Assembly (NCBI GenBank): GCA_029747015.1
Contig: JAKOGI010000367.1
Location: forward strand, 186,001 to 250,000
Direction of reading: 5' to 3'
Source: Carnegiea gigantea
Taxonomy: Eukaryota > Streptophyta > Magnoliopsida > Caryophyllales > Cactaceae
DNA length: 64,000 nucleotides
Below the pieces are notes generated by a model, which ran no database searches, was not told the DNA's origin, and worked only from the letters and a program-made list of their open reading frames with translations. Below are positions 11,346-23,400 of the stretch, piece after piece (position 1 is the stretch's first letter; each line of letters begins with the position of its first letter). A program made the translations under genes and the position numbers.

Positions 11346-12400
11346 TCCTGTTGGAAAAGAAGGAAATCTAAAATGAAGTGCCATTACTAGTAGAATGTGT
11401 TTCTCCTTCTAGTAAAGTCCTTATAGATAATTTAGAATTACATACGAAAAGTAGATTAGTTTTAGTCTGCTATCTTTTGCCTACCTAATAGCCCAAAGAT
11501 TTTCCCTTCTAGAGTTATAAGTTAAATACCTAAAGTATTCTTATGATATCTAAGAAAAATAAGTTCTCATGGTCATAAAAATGGTTTAATGAGTGGCATG
11601 TAGCCTGCATCCATTTTTATTATAACTATTCCTATGATATTTGGGAATCATGGAGCACTACAATCTACTTTCCCGATAGTTTTGGAGTTGGTGCTGTTAG
11701 TTTTCCAGCAAATTCTATCCCTCCAAATAACCCTGTAGTAAAAGCTTGGAAATATAGAATAGTAGTTTACCTCATGGAAATCCCAGACCGGAAGTTCCCA
11801 TTTTTTTCTCAAGGTCAACCAAGTTTTAACAGTGCATGTTCAAAAGGATCCATTGGATTCTCACATCTCCTGATAGTCTAACAAAAATCCCATACATTAG
11901 ATGCTATATGTTGAGGTACATTGTGCATTAATTGAGTATGCAAATGGAAAAGCTAAACCAGCCCATTATCTAGTTCAACTAGTTGATCTAGATAATTTCA
12001 GAGATCAACAACAAGAGTGGTTCTCAGAACAACATGAGTTAGTTATGATCTTACTTTAGCATGACCCATTGGCTTTTTCAATATTTACAATCAAATGTGG
12101 GCATTAATCAAACAAGGAGTAGTGCTAAGGCACTGTGGAAATACTAATATCGCCTATCATAATGAGTTTATGAAGGTAGAAGAAGTCACTTCAAAAGATG
12201 TCTTTGATTATCTTTTTACTATTGGAGTTGGAAAATTCTTAGCAGAAAAAAGAAACAAACATCTCCATGAATTATTTGAAAAATAGGATCAACAGCATCT
12301 TCAACTAGATGAAGATTTTGATTATTATCTGGATAATGATGGACTGAAAGAGTTATTAAGGAAGAAGGTGTGTAGAATCTCAATAATGATGACTAGTCTT
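11346..12400 (+). pseudogene. Copy B unidentified C-terminal pararetroviral region
   Basis: Same unidentified region as 3441-4394 and 16870-17560. It contains YNYSYDIWES followed by TIYFPD (about 11620-11680) and the best-preserved end piece at 12095-12286 (DVFDYLF, KFLAEKRNKHLHELFEK). No known domain recognised. Broken by stops. Confidence 0.55.
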
Positions 12401-12570
12401 GTTAGCATTAAAAGGCTCTGAAACATGGTTGCTCCATTGTTGTACTAGTTTCACAAGTGTCAAGTCTGTAAAATAAGACAGTCTACTGTAACCATATGAA
12501 TGTGACTACAGCCATGTTAAAATCAATGTGTACTATAGCCGTTAGGGCATTTTATGTATTTTAACCCCTC

Positions 12571-12577
12571 TATAAAA
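12571..12577 (+). promoter_or_regulatory. TATA box of pararetroviral promoter, copy B
   Basis: TATAAAA in CCCCTCTATAAAAGGAAAGG, matching the copy C box almost base for base. AATAAT at 12739-12744 stands where copies A and C have AATAAA, so the poly(A) signal is probably weakened in this copy. Confidence 0.6.
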
Positions 12578-13191
12578 GGAAAGGCTGAGTACTGTGAAAG
12601 GACACGGTCATTTGAGCATACTTGAGCAAAAGAGAAGTCGGAATTCTCCATTTCTGTATGAGCAAGCACCCCTTATTATCTCAGTAGTTTGTGTCCCTCT
12701 TCAATCTTTCTATTGTAATATTTCCGCTTCAAGCTTTCAATAATATAAGATTCCCAGTGGGGAATCTTATTCAATTGAACCTTATGTCTTAAATATTATA
12801 ATTTCCTTATTAAAGTCTCACTATCCTTTAAAATATAAAACTTGGTTAGTGACTACTATTTAAGGAAGGAAACAAAACAGATTTGTGTTTTGTCTAACCT
12901 AAGGAAGGTTTGGTAAAGATTAGTAATCTCTGTAAACTTAAAGCTGGAGGAATGCTAGGGTCCAGTGCCGACTAAGTTCAGGTAATGATGAAAACTCTCT
13001 AATTTAATTTTAATTATTTTTCTAAGTATGGTAGACCTATAACAAAAGAAAGAATAATATTTATGAAATAAGTAGTGAATTGTGATAATTAATACCAATA
13101 AATTCATTATAAGAAGGTTAATCATTTAAAACAAGCATATTTCTTGAAAAAATCCTAAAAATAGCTTATTTGTATATTTTACCCGATTCTC

Positions 13192-13353
13192 AGGTCTTTC
13201 TGCAATTTCTAAAAATTTAGGGGCCAAAATAATGATAAAAAGGGCCAAAAAGTCAGTTTTGCCAAAATTGGTGGCACCAAACTCCTAATTTTTCTAAAAC
13301 CTAGACCAAACAATTCATACACCAAAACTGAAGATACCAAAGTACTAAATTTT
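13192..13353 (+). repeat. Right terminal inverted repeat of copy B unit
   Basis: Matches 15855-16008 of copy C read in the opposite direction; shared words include TTTCTAAAACCTAG, GACCAAACAAT and ATACCAAAGTACTAAATTTT. It pairs imperfectly with 8793-8970. Confidence 0.6.
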
Positions 13354-13363
13354 CGTTATTTGG

Positions 13364-14224
13364 TTGCTATCAATCCTTTGTCACTTGGATATAAACAACA
13401 TGTAATTAGGGTGTACATGATAGGTCTTGGTTCAAATTTATGGTCAATTTATGCAGGTGAAAGCGGACACGGTTGATAATCCTGCTAGGTTTTTAAGCCT
13501 TGATCGACCACTTCATCACTTATAGCCCCCTGCTTTCTTTCTTGAGTGATTGTTCCATAATGTACATCCTCTATAGCTTGACCTATTTCTCTTAGAAATC
13601 ACACATACATTTGTACGTTTGATGAGATAAAAAACGCATTCCTTGTGTGATGTGAAACTACAAGAGCCAAAAACCAACTTAAGTTGGTATTAAACGCCTT
13701 AATAACCCTTTGAGCCTTAAACTATTGTTTTTCATTTTGAACTACTTTTATTAACCCTTCACTAAACACATACTTCCCATTCTAAAACCAAGTCTAAAGA
13801 AGCCTCATTTTGACAGATTTTGGTCGGTGAAAGTAGTAGGTGGTATTGTGATATGAGTAGTAAGGGGATAATAATAGGGAGAATAATAGAATTTTTCCCC
13901 CTTGTTTATGTGGATATATGGTTGTTGTGTACATAAAGGGACTCCAGTGGGAAAAATGCGTGTTTGCTCTGAACTCGTACATTAAGAGCTAGTTGGTTTA
14001 TCCAAAGCATTCGAAGGAAAAGAGAGAAAAAGAAACAGAGAAAAAAACCAAAAAAAAAAAGAGGAAAAGAAAACAAAAAGTTTACACGGTGACTTCATAC
14101 GGTTTGACCTACCTTATGTAACCAAAGTTCATTTTGGGTAAGATGGGAATGTTTCCCACGTGTGTGTATGTGTGTGTTTTGGTGTAAAATATAAGCTCAT
14201 ATATTCAAACTCAATGTTGAAAGT
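13364..14224. other. No gene recognised
   Basis: AT-rich sequence with a poly-purine patch (about 14005-14090) and a short TG-rich run (about 14158-14180). No coding, RNA or element signature found. Confidence 0.5.
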
Positions 14225-14575
14225 TTACACCAAAAAAATCACGGCATACCCTGAAATTCTAAGTTATTTACAAATCCCTTGAGCCTACAGAATATCATTC
14301 CACCACACTCTTTAAAGTTGATAGCAATCCTTTTGTACATCCTTAAAAATGACTTTATTTCTTTCAAGCCAACACTGACAATGATAGTTAGAGCCACATA
14401 GAGTCCATTCTTGTTGCATTCTACTTCCAGCCTAAATCAAATCTTATTGCTGCCAACTATGCCATTCTACATCATCACACTTGAAGTGAAAACATCACTA
14501 AATGCATACATCACAACTTGACTATATGTACAAGAGAAAATAGATGATCATTCTATTCATTCTCTTTATGACAAA
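14225..14575 (-). pseudogene. LINE retrotransposon, 3' part of reverse transcriptase ORF (zinc-binding region)
   Basis: On the minus strand fragments read HKENE, NDHLF, then CWLERNKVIFKDVQKDCYQ, the pattern of the zf-RVT region at the end of plant L1-type LINE polyproteins (…HLFF.C…, W.ERN.R.F). It is cut at 14575 by the Tekay-like LTR; the preceding half lies at 39590-40620. Several stops; inactive. Confidence 0.65.
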
Positions 14576-15344
14576 TGTAATACCATATCATTTAATCATA
14601 TTTAATTAGTCCTAATTCTTGCATTAGTCATGTGGTTAAGATTAATCGGAGTAGTGAGCCATGCATTTTCTATTATCGAGCGAAACAATGACTAATTTAA
14701 AAATTTATGCTATTGCAGAATTCTTTTAAGCTTATAAAATATCAAAAAGTTATACGAAAGCATAAAATTTCCTATAAATATGCATTAAAACCCAAAAGAG
14801 GTCGGGGACTTACGGAGCCATAATAATTTCTTAACAGCTAAGAAAATGATGGGAGCGAATATATAAGGGCCAAATGTATAGCCAATTCTTAGCCAAATGA
14901 AAAGGAAAAAAAATGAATAAGCTGAAATTAATGAGACTTGACAAAAAGGAAGGGAGTGAGTGCCCTAAATTTAGAGATAAAAATGTGAATTAATATGTGA
15001 ATTCATAAGTGGGCTATTAAACAAACAAAAAAAAACCAAAGAAAATCAAATAAACCCAAAGCAAAAGATCCTCCGTTTTCCTCTCCCTGCACCTGCGTCA
15101 TTCTCAGCCGGAACCCCTCGGTTGTTGCTGCTATCACTGTCCGGCTAGCTGATGCAGGCTCTAGCCGTCACCGGCGAGCCGCCACCACCACCCTTCATCC
15201 TCTATAGCTTATCTTCCCCTAAGTTCTACTAAGGCAACTCTACTCCATCCTCCTTCTTTTTAAATCCAAATTTCATAGATGTGTTTGTGGGGAGTTAATG
15301 GGTAAATTTTGGTGAATGATAGTTCATTTGAGTAAATTAATTGA

Positions 15345-15556
15345 GTGATTTGTGTAGTTCATGAGGAAACTAATTTAGGGTGTATGTAGATGTGATTTGT
15401 GTAATTCATGAGGAACTAATTTGCTGTATATGTGGATCTCATGTTTGTAATTCACGAGGAAATCAACTGGGGGTATATGTGGATGTGATTTGTGCAATTC
15501 ATGAGAAAATTAAACTGGGAATATACGTGGATGTAATTTGCGAAATTCATGAGGAA
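15345..15556 (+). repeat. 47-bp tandem repeat in the 5' LTR (five units)
   Basis: TTCATGAGG-type words recur at 15358, 15405, 15451, 15498 and 15546, spacing 46-48 bp, each preceded by GATTTGTG. The 3' LTR has only three units (37655, 37702, 37750). Confidence 0.85.
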
Positions 15557-15845
15557 ACCTAATTTGACTAGATTGAATAATCTTGTGGAATTATGAAATA
15601 GTTATGTTATGGGGCAAATCAAAAGATGAAAAGAATAAAATGTTCAAGGAATGCCAAGTATACTTGGTTGTTATACCAATGAGCATATCCATAGATATTT
15701 GCTATGGATTATGTTGTGCTAATGATGAGATGTGTGTAAATGGGTAAATAAGATTATGTTAAATGGCTTAATTTAGTTTATGATAAGTTACTTGAATAAA
15801 GTTGGGTTGAGTTCTTGTTTGAACAATGTGGGGATGAGATCATAT

Positions 15846-15854
15846 TGACTTAGG
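15846..15854 (+). other. Left target-site duplication of copy C insertion
   Basis: TGACTTAGG here and TGATATAAG at 29721-29729 both correspond to TGATTTAGG at 38051-38059 of the uninterrupted 3' LTR. The target is therefore present twice, over 9 bp, with point changes. Confidence 0.65.
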
Positions 15855-16008
15855 GAAAATTTGACACTTTGGTACCTCCAGTTTTGATGCATTCATTGTT
15901 TGGCCTAGGTTTTAGAAAAATTAACACTTCGGTACCTCCATTTTTGGTAAAAGTGACTTTCTATTATTATTGTTTTGGTCCCTAAACTTTTAGCAATAGC
16001 AGAAAGGT
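15855..16008 (-). repeat. Terminal inverted repeat of copy C unit, leader side
   Basis: Begins GAAAATTTGACACTTTGG. It pairs imperfectly with the other end (29549-29720, minus strand, beginning GGGCAATTTACATTTGGG); shared words include GCATTCATT/GTATTCATT and CCTAAACTTTT/CCTAAAACTTTT. It contains a 60-bp direct repeat: CACTTTGGTACCTCCA at 15865-15880 and CACTTCGGTACCTCCA at 15925-15940. Confidence 0.65.
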
Positions 16009-16455
16009 CTCTGAAAAGGGTAAACTATGCAAATAAGCTATTTTTAGGATTTTTTCAAGAAATATGCTTGTTTCAAACGATTAAATTTCTTATAATGACT
16101 TTATTGGTACTAGTTATCACAATCTGCTACTTATATCATAAATATTATAGTTTATGTGGTTATAGGCCTACCATGTTTAACAAACTAAATAAAACTTAAT
16201 TACAGAGTTTCGACCGTTAACTAAACCTAATCGGTGCTGGGCCCTGGCATTCCTCTAGCTTCCATTTTACAAAGATTGCTAATCTGAACCACACGTTTCT
16301 TAGATTAGGCACAACATAGATCTATTTCGTTTTCTACCTCAGACCGTGGTCACTAATCAAGTTTTATATTTTAAATGATAGCGAGAATTTAATCAAGAAA
16401 TTATCATATTTAAGACATGAAGATCGATTGAATAATGTTCCCTACTAGGAGACTT

Positions 16456-16461
16456 TTTATT
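16456..16461 (-). terminator. Poly(A) signal AATAAA, copy C
   Basis: Minus-strand AATAAA about 165 bp after the TATA box, the same arrangement as in copy A. Confidence 0.5.
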
Positions 16462-16623
16462 AAAAACTTAAAAGTAGAAATACTACAATGGAAAGATTAA
16501 AGAGGGACTTAAGCTACTAAGATCATCAGAGATATTTGCTCATAGAGGAATGGAGAATCCCTACTTCTCTTTTGCTCAAGTATGCTCAAATGACTGTGTT
16601 TCTTCTCAGCGCTCAGCCTTTCC

Positions 16624-16630
16624 TTTTATA
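16624..16630 (-). promoter_or_regulatory. TATA box of pararetroviral promoter, copy C
   Basis: Minus-strand TATAAAA in CCCCTCTATAAAAGGAAAGG, as in copy B. CTACTGTAGCC-like words lie 60-120 bp upstream (about 16665-16725), shared with copies A and B. Confidence 0.6.
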
Positions 16631-16869
16631 GAGGGGATGGGGGTATATAGGATTCCTTAACATCTACAGTACATGCTACTTTTACACATGGGTATAGTAT
16701 ATTCTGTTGGCTACAGTAGACTACCTTATTTTTTAGACTTGACACTTGTTAAAATAGTACAATAATGAAGCAACCACTTTTCAGAACCTTTTAATAATAG
16801 CAAGACTAGTCATCATTATTATGATTCTATATGCCTTTATCTCCAATAATATCTTCCAGACCATCATTA

Positions 16870-17560
16870 TCAGGATAATTATCAAAATCTTTATCATATT
16901 GAAGATACTTTAGATCTCATTTCTCAAATAATTTAACAATATATTTCTTTGCTTTCTGTCATAATAATTTTCCAGCTCCAACATCAAAGAGATAATCAAA
17001 ACATCTTCTAAAGTCGCTCGTTGTACCTTCATATATTCATTGAACTCGCTGTGGTAAGCGAAGTAGTGTTTTCGCAATGCATTAGTGTCTTTCCTCATTC
17101 ATTTAATCCCTGCCTTTGATGATAAATGTTAGAAAACGGCTCTTGCCAAAGCAGGATCAGTAACTAATTCTCATCTTTCTGAATTCTATTTTTGTCATTG
17201 ATCATTAGGGTCATCAAAATCAACTATCTGAACGAGATAATGAGTTGGCTTCGTTTTTCCATTATCATACTTGATTACTGTATAATGTAGCTCCACATAT
17301 GGGCATTTATTATTTGGTATTTTCATTGGACCATCAAGAGATGTAATAATCCAATGGATTTTTCTGAACATGCATTGTTAGAACTTAGCTTGGTTAATTT
17401 TGAGGAAAATAGGTACTTTAGATCTAGAAATTTCTTGAAGTAAACTACCATCCTATACTCCCAAGCTTTGATGACGGGGTCATTTATAGATATTGAATTT
17501 GCTACGAAACTAACACCACCAACTCCAGATGATCACCATTCTACTAGCAATGACATTTTA
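16870..17560 (-). pseudogene. Copy C unidentified C-terminal pararetroviral region
   Basis: Counterpart of 3441-4394 and 11346-12400. The best-kept piece is 16910-17098 (NALRKHYFAYHSEFNEYMKVQ). No known domain recognised; stops present. Confidence 0.5.
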
Positions 17561-17599
17561 TTATGGATTACCTCCTTTTCTGTTAGGAATTCTGCTCTG

Positions 17600-19162
17600 A
17601 TGATCACTATTAGCGAGTTCTCGAGTTAAACTATCTGCCAGAGAATTCTTTCATCCTTGTTTATGTTCAATAGAGAATGAAAACTGGTTAAGCCATAATT
17701 GCTAATGTAGGGGTCGTCCTTGCGCTTGCATATTTGATAAATTCTTTTTCATAAAGCTAAGTATTTCTTTGCAATCAGTTCGAATAAGAAAAGGTTTTGA
17801 GGCTAAAAAGATTAAGAAGTTTTCAGTTCCCCTTATGACTACAAGGATTTCTTTTTCCATCGTGAGATTATTGCATTATATCTTATTAAAACTTCCGCTA
17901 TAATATTTGTAGAGTTTTTCCTCTTCTTTGATTTTGAGCACTCACTCCAGTTCTCATTGCTGGCGTTTGTCTCAAGAATTAAATCATCTCTTTTATTAGG
18001 CAAATTAAGAATAGCAAGATTTTTACATATCTTTTTGAAGTCTTGGACAATCTTTGAATCACTAGGGTTCCATGTCTAACTTTTTTCTTTCTTGAGTTTC
18101 TGCTGCAATTACTTTCTTAATTTGGCTAGATCTTTAATAAAATTTGAAGCATAGGTAAGGCGTCCAAGAAATCTTTCTAACTTCTTCCTACCTTCAATTT
18201 TTTGGGGAAAATTTTCTATTTTTTCAAGAATATGTTTTTGTAGAATGATTTCATCAGCTTTTATCTCTAGACATAGAAACTCAATCTCTTGTTCAGCATA
18301 AATGCCTTTGTTCTTGCCAAGTATGATAATGATCAATGTATCTTTGTGTCACAGGTAGGACATCATCTTTATGCTATCCTATAGTTACGAAAAGGACAAG
18401 AATATCATCAACATAAACTAAATAACAATGATTAAGATATATAAAGATGCTGTCCATTCTTCTTTGGAATATTAGGGGTGCATTCTTTAGGCGGAGTTGC
18501 ACTACTATCCACTCATAATGTCCTAATGGGCCTCTAAAAGCAGTTACAAGAATGCTTTCTTTATCACATTTTAATTTTCTAGTATCCACTTTTGCAATCC
18601 ATTTTCGAGAACCAAGAGAATCCTGTTAAGAAGGACAGTTTTGTTAGGAATATAATAACCATCAAAGACAGTATTATCATTAAGCCTTTTGTACTTGATT
18701 ACCATTCTTGCTTTTCCCTTTTTCTTCAGCATGATTTCTTACCATGAAAGTAGGACTGGTACGAGGACTCTTGTTATTCCTGATTAGTCCCTTATCCAGA
18801 AGTTCTTTAACTTGTTTACCAAATTCTTAAATATCCTGGTGTGTGCACACCATTTGTTTAACTCGGATAATAGTATTGGGGTTTAACAAAGTCATATTTG
18901 CACATGTCTTATCTTTATCTCAAAATTTTAGAGGATTATCAGAGTAAAGTTTTTTGCATAATGTTTCTTGTTGTTTAACAATCTGTTCATTAATAAATAA
19001 CTCGAGCAATGAGATTGTCAACACTATCTCACGCTGTGCAGGCATTGCCTTCTCAACACGCTAGCTGCGTGTAAACTCAATCATATTATTTGGTTTATGA
19101 TATGTGTGCATAGCCTCTGAAAATTATTTCCAATAATTATATAATGAGGGTGGATCATTTGC
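17600..19162 (-). pseudogene. Copy C reverse transcriptase and RNase H (broken)
   Basis: Minus-strand RT pieces at 18374-18589 and 18109-18336. The active-site box Tyr-Val-Asp-Asp is intact (18404-18415, NHCYLVYVDDILV). The thumb region contains CLEIKADEIILQKHI and FLGRLTYASNFIKDL. RNase H follows to about 17600. The protease lies on the far side of the CRM-like element at 26297-26699. Confidence 0.8.
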
Positions 19163-19167
19163 CCATA
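19163..19167. other. Target-site duplication of CRM-like element (CCATA), left copy
   Basis: CCATA directly abuts the LTR terminus TGATGTATC; the same CCATA is at 26292-26296, directly after ...CTCCATCA. A perfect 5-bp duplication. Confidence 0.9.
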
Positions 19168-20471
19168 TGATGTATCTTGGTAGGAAAACACTAAAACTCA
19201 AAACTAAATTCAAAAGCTAAAGGCCAGCAAGCTGAATTCAAGCCGAAGTTTAATTGTTGTCATGTATGAATAAATGGAAGAAGGATAATCTAAGCTCTAG
19301 TTTAGATACATAATCACCACTAAACTTAACCTTAGGGTCCCTAGACTATGATAAAGATATAGAAGCACCACTTAATCAAGGTTTAGGACTTACTTGATCA
19401 CCACCTTAATCGACCAAACTAAGGATAAGCAAGTGAAGTATTCAGAGGATGAAAGCTAAAATGCTCTCAATCTGGTTTTCATTCAAAGTTCAAGTGTTTT
19501 CTTTAAAATGGCCATGATACAATGTTAATACTCAATCGAGCAAGCACCTAAACAACTAAGCTAGTTGCTGGAGGTTTCCTCCTTCGGTAGGAAACGTATT
19601 AACTTCCTAACTATGCACTTAGAACAAAATCATATTACATACTTGTTTAAACTAAACTAATTACAACCAGATTATAAGGAAAGCAAAACAAATGATGTAA
19701 TTAATTTTAATACATTGTAATTAAGCTAATATTGCAGCATTACTAGCAAAATCTGAAGAAAAGTTGCCGTAAAGTGCATCCCCTTTTCGGTTGTCCAATG
19801 AAAATGCTAGGTGCTGAATCTCCCCTTATGCTCTCATTGGTAGAACATGTCCCAAGGCTTCTTCAGTAGCAAATCATTATGTTTCCAGGCTGCTTGACTA
19901 GTAAATGAAGCAAGCAAGCTAGAAAGAAGCTGAGGAAACCCTTTGAAGACGGAAAAACACGTAGCTCTTCAACCGAGTTCACAAGGCAGTTTTTAGCCTA
20001 GTTTTAGGACCTTATTTCCACCAATCAAATGTGAGCATGATTTTGATTTTAGGCCATGGAGGACGCCTTGGGGTGTGCACAAACGCTCTTGTAAGGAAAT
20101 CAAGGTTAAATCATGTTTAAGTAGACGATTTCTACTAAAACATTTTACTATGTAGTTTTGAATCAAAACTAGCAGGTTGAATAAAAGGCCTTAATCTCTT
20201 GACTTCGACTGTGCATGAACGATTTTAAATGCTTGGACCTGAAAGCTAACATTACAAGGAATCCAAAAATGTAAAAATATCAATCTTAAGCCACAATGTA
20301 GCTTAAGAAATGAGGTGAACAAAATCAGGTACATTCTAGTTGTTTAACCCAGATGTTGCTGTTTGGTTCTCCTCTAACTTTCGAACCATTGCTTGGACTT
20401 TGAAACTTGGAGTGGACCTTGAAGGACTCTTAGGACCCTCTTTCTTGTCTTGGCTATGGAGGACTTCATCA
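19168..20471 (-). repeat. CRM-like element 1, 3' LTR
   Basis: 1304 bp, aligns end to end with 24997-26291 apart from scattered substitutions and a short indel near 19800/25630. Its first part, in element sense, also encodes the last residues of pol. Confidence 0.9.
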
Positions 20472-23400
20472 TTCTCCCCTTGTTGAAGAGATTTGATCCT
20501 CAAATCTTCAAGGTAATTATCGACATGGCAAGCACTCAAGTCAGCCACGTTGAATGTAGTTAAAACTCCATAGTTCCCTAGCAAATCAACCTTATGAGCA
20601 TTGTCATTAATTCTTTTAGGTACCTCAAATGGGCCATTAGCCCTTAGCATGAGCTTGTTCTTCCTCTTTGATGTAAATCTCTTTTTCCTTAAGTGTATCC
20701 ACACGAGGTTAAAATACCACCTTCTTCTTGTGTTTGTTGGCTTGAGCTTGATATGATGCATTAGTCTTCACTATTCTGCTCCTTACCAACTCATGTATCT
20801 TTTGGATTTCTTCTACCTTAGCTGCTGCATCTGCACTTGGCTTTTGATCTAAAGGTCTTGGAGTAAGATCAGGTGGACTAAGAGGATCAATCCCATGGAC
20901 CACCTTAAATGGTGATAGATCAGTAGCCTTACTAGGAGCCCTGTTGTAAGTAAATTCTACATAGGGTAAAAGAAAATCCCAAACTTTGGCATGAGGCTTA
21001 ACCAAAGCCCTTAGGAGTGCACCTAGGGTTTGATTTGTGACCTCAGTTTGCCCATCAGTTTGTGGATGATAAGTAGTACTATACTTGAGTTTAGTACCTA
21101 ACTTATTCCACAAGGTAATCCAAAAATGGCTTAGGAACTTAGTATCCTGATTAGAAATAGTTGACCTAGGTATACCATGTAACCTGGCCATCTCCCTGAA
21201 ATACAACTCAGTAATGTGTGTAGCATCATTAGTCTTGTTGCATGGAATAAAATGAGACATTTTAGAGAACCTATCTACTATAACAAAGATTGAATCTTTG
21301 TTCCTTTGTGTCTTAGGCAGTCCAAAAATGAAATTCATACTTACATCAACCCAAGGAGTAGTAGGAATAGGTAGAGGGATGTATAGGCCGTGAGCTAGGG
21401 AGTGACTTTTGGCCACTTGACAAGTCCCACACCTCTTCAAAATATCTTGTACGTCCTTTTCCATACCTGGCCAGTGGTAATACTCTCTTAGCATGATGAG
21501 GGTCTTGTTTTCGCCATAATAACCAGCTAAAGAACCCCCATGAACTTCTCTAATTGGAAGCTCTCTTATGCTACACCGTGGTACACACAGCCGTGTACCC
21601 TTGAAAAGGAACCCTTTTTGAATTAGAAATCCCCTTTGGAGTGCTTTGAATAATCAGCAAACAACTCCCCAAAGTCTTCATCTTCAGCATACAAAACTTT
21701 TTAGATGCTCAAAACCAAGTACACAAGCATCTAATTGAAGCAAAAGTAGATACCTCCGTGATAAAGCATTGACACCTTAGTTAAGCTTTCCAGATTTGTG
21801 CTTGATTGCGAAATGATATGACTGGAGAAACTCAACCCATTTAGCATGCTGTGAGTTTAGCTTATGTTGGCCTTGAATGTACTTCAAAACTTCACGGTCA
21901 AAATGAAGGATAAACTCACTTGTAATCAAGTACTAACTCCAATGCTCTAAACATCTTACAATCACATAGAACTCTTTATCATAGGTGAAGCACTTTCTTC
22001 TTGAATCACATAATTTCTCACTAAAGAAGGCTAATGGCTTACCTTCCTGAGTAAGAACACCACCTATGCCAACTCCAAAGGCATCACATTCAACTTCAAA
22101 AACCTTACTAAAGCACGGCACAGAGAGGCCAGGTGCTTGAGTAAGTCTTCTTTTAATCTCTTCAAAGGCAGATTGTGCTTTTGGTGTCCATTGAAATGAT
22201 GTACCCTTGATAACTTCAGTCATAGGAGCCATAATAGTGCTGAAACGTCTAATAAACCTCCTGTAAAATGAAACTAATCCATAAAAAGGTCAAACATCAT
22301 GAATTGACTTAGGAGTAGGCCATGATTAAATAGCTTCAATCTTGCTTTCATCTGTCTTAATGCCATCACTAGTGACTATATAACCTAAGAATGTTACTTC
22401 AGGAGTGAAGAAAGCACACTTCTTAAGGTTACAAGAAGCCTCTAACGTTCTAAAACAAGCGCAACTTGAGTTAAATGGTCTTGATGTTCATGCTCATCCT
22501 TGGAATAAATCAAGATATCATCGAAATAAACCGCCACAAACTTTCCTATGTACGACTTGAATAATTGATTCATCAATCTCAAGAATGTGCTAGGGGCATT
22601 TGAAAGACCAAAGGGCATAACCAACCATTCATAAAGCCCTCCTTTAGTTTTAAAGGCTGTTTTCCATTCATCACCTTCTCTAATCCAAATCTGGTAGTAT
22701 CCACTTCGAAGGTCTATCTTTGAAAACACTTTAGAGCCATGTAACTCAACCAGCATGTCTTCAAGTCTAGGTATGGGATACCTATAGTTGATTGTGATCT
22801 TGTTTATGGCTCTACTATCCATGCACATACGTATTCCACCATGCTGCTTTGGCACCAAAAGAGTAAGCACAACATATGGACTTAAGGACTCACAGATTAA
22901 GCCCTTGAACTTCAACTCTTCAAGTTGTCTTTGTATTTCCATGGTGTCCTTTGGATTTATCCTATAGGCAGGCTTATTAGGTAGGAAGGAACTAGGAATA
23001 AGGTTAATATGGTGTTGGATATCTCTTTTAAGAGGTAAGTCCGTGGGTATCTCCTCAGGAAACAAATGACAGAAGTTTTGTATGAGTGTTTTAGCTATGG
23101 GATGAGTGGGTAAAGGGGCTGATGCTTCTTCTTGCATACTCAAAATTCACTCTTTAAAGGCCTTAAACTCATGTCGAGAAACCTTTAACAACGTTTGACT
23201 TATGAACAATAGCAAATCAGAATGTTTGGGCTTGTTTTGAGGCTTGACTTCATGAAGCTTTGATGGGGATAAAGGGGCTAAAGTGATCTTCTTACCATCC
23301 TTAGTAAAGGAGTAGGTATTCAAGTAACCATTATGCATAACCTTATGGTTATATAGCCATGATCTCCCTAAAAGCATATAACAAGCATCCATAGGGATAA

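Larger units (their letters stand above)
8793..13353 (+). mobile_element. Pararetrovirus copy B inside a TIR-bracketed (Mutator-like?) unit, internally deleted
   Basis: The left end begins GGGTAATTTACATTT. The right end, read on the opposite strand, begins GAAAATTTAGTACTTTGG. Both continue as imperfect inverted repeats for about 160-180 bp and match the two ends of copy C. Possible target duplications are CGATTTTGG (8784-8792) and CGTTATTTGG (13354-13363). Inside are the movement-protein tail, protease, RT, RNase H, C-terminal region, promoter and leader. Coat protein, most of the movement protein and the primer site are absent (junction 9041-9044). Reading frames are broken. Confidence 0.65.
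14576..15854 (+). repeat. Tekay-like 5' LTR, first part
   Basis: Aligns with the start of the 3' LTR (36888-38059). A GC-rich patch (about 15070-15200, CGGCTAGC, CGCCACCACC) stands out from the AT-rich surroundings and is shared with 37390-37530. The alignment ends at TGACTTAGG, where copy C begins, and resumes at 29721. Confidence 0.9.

Noticed and set aside
8793..13353. Copies B and C as products of one segmental duplication
   Set aside because: Similarity stops exactly at the inverted-repeat ends; the outer flanks (Athila remnant for B, Tekay LTR for C) are unrelated.
13794..13982. Minus-strand 62-residue open frame
   Set aside because: No recognisable content and no homologous piece elsewhere in the window.
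15345..15556. CRISPR-like array
   Set aside because: The 47-bp units are contiguous tandem repeats inside a plant LTR, without unique spacers.
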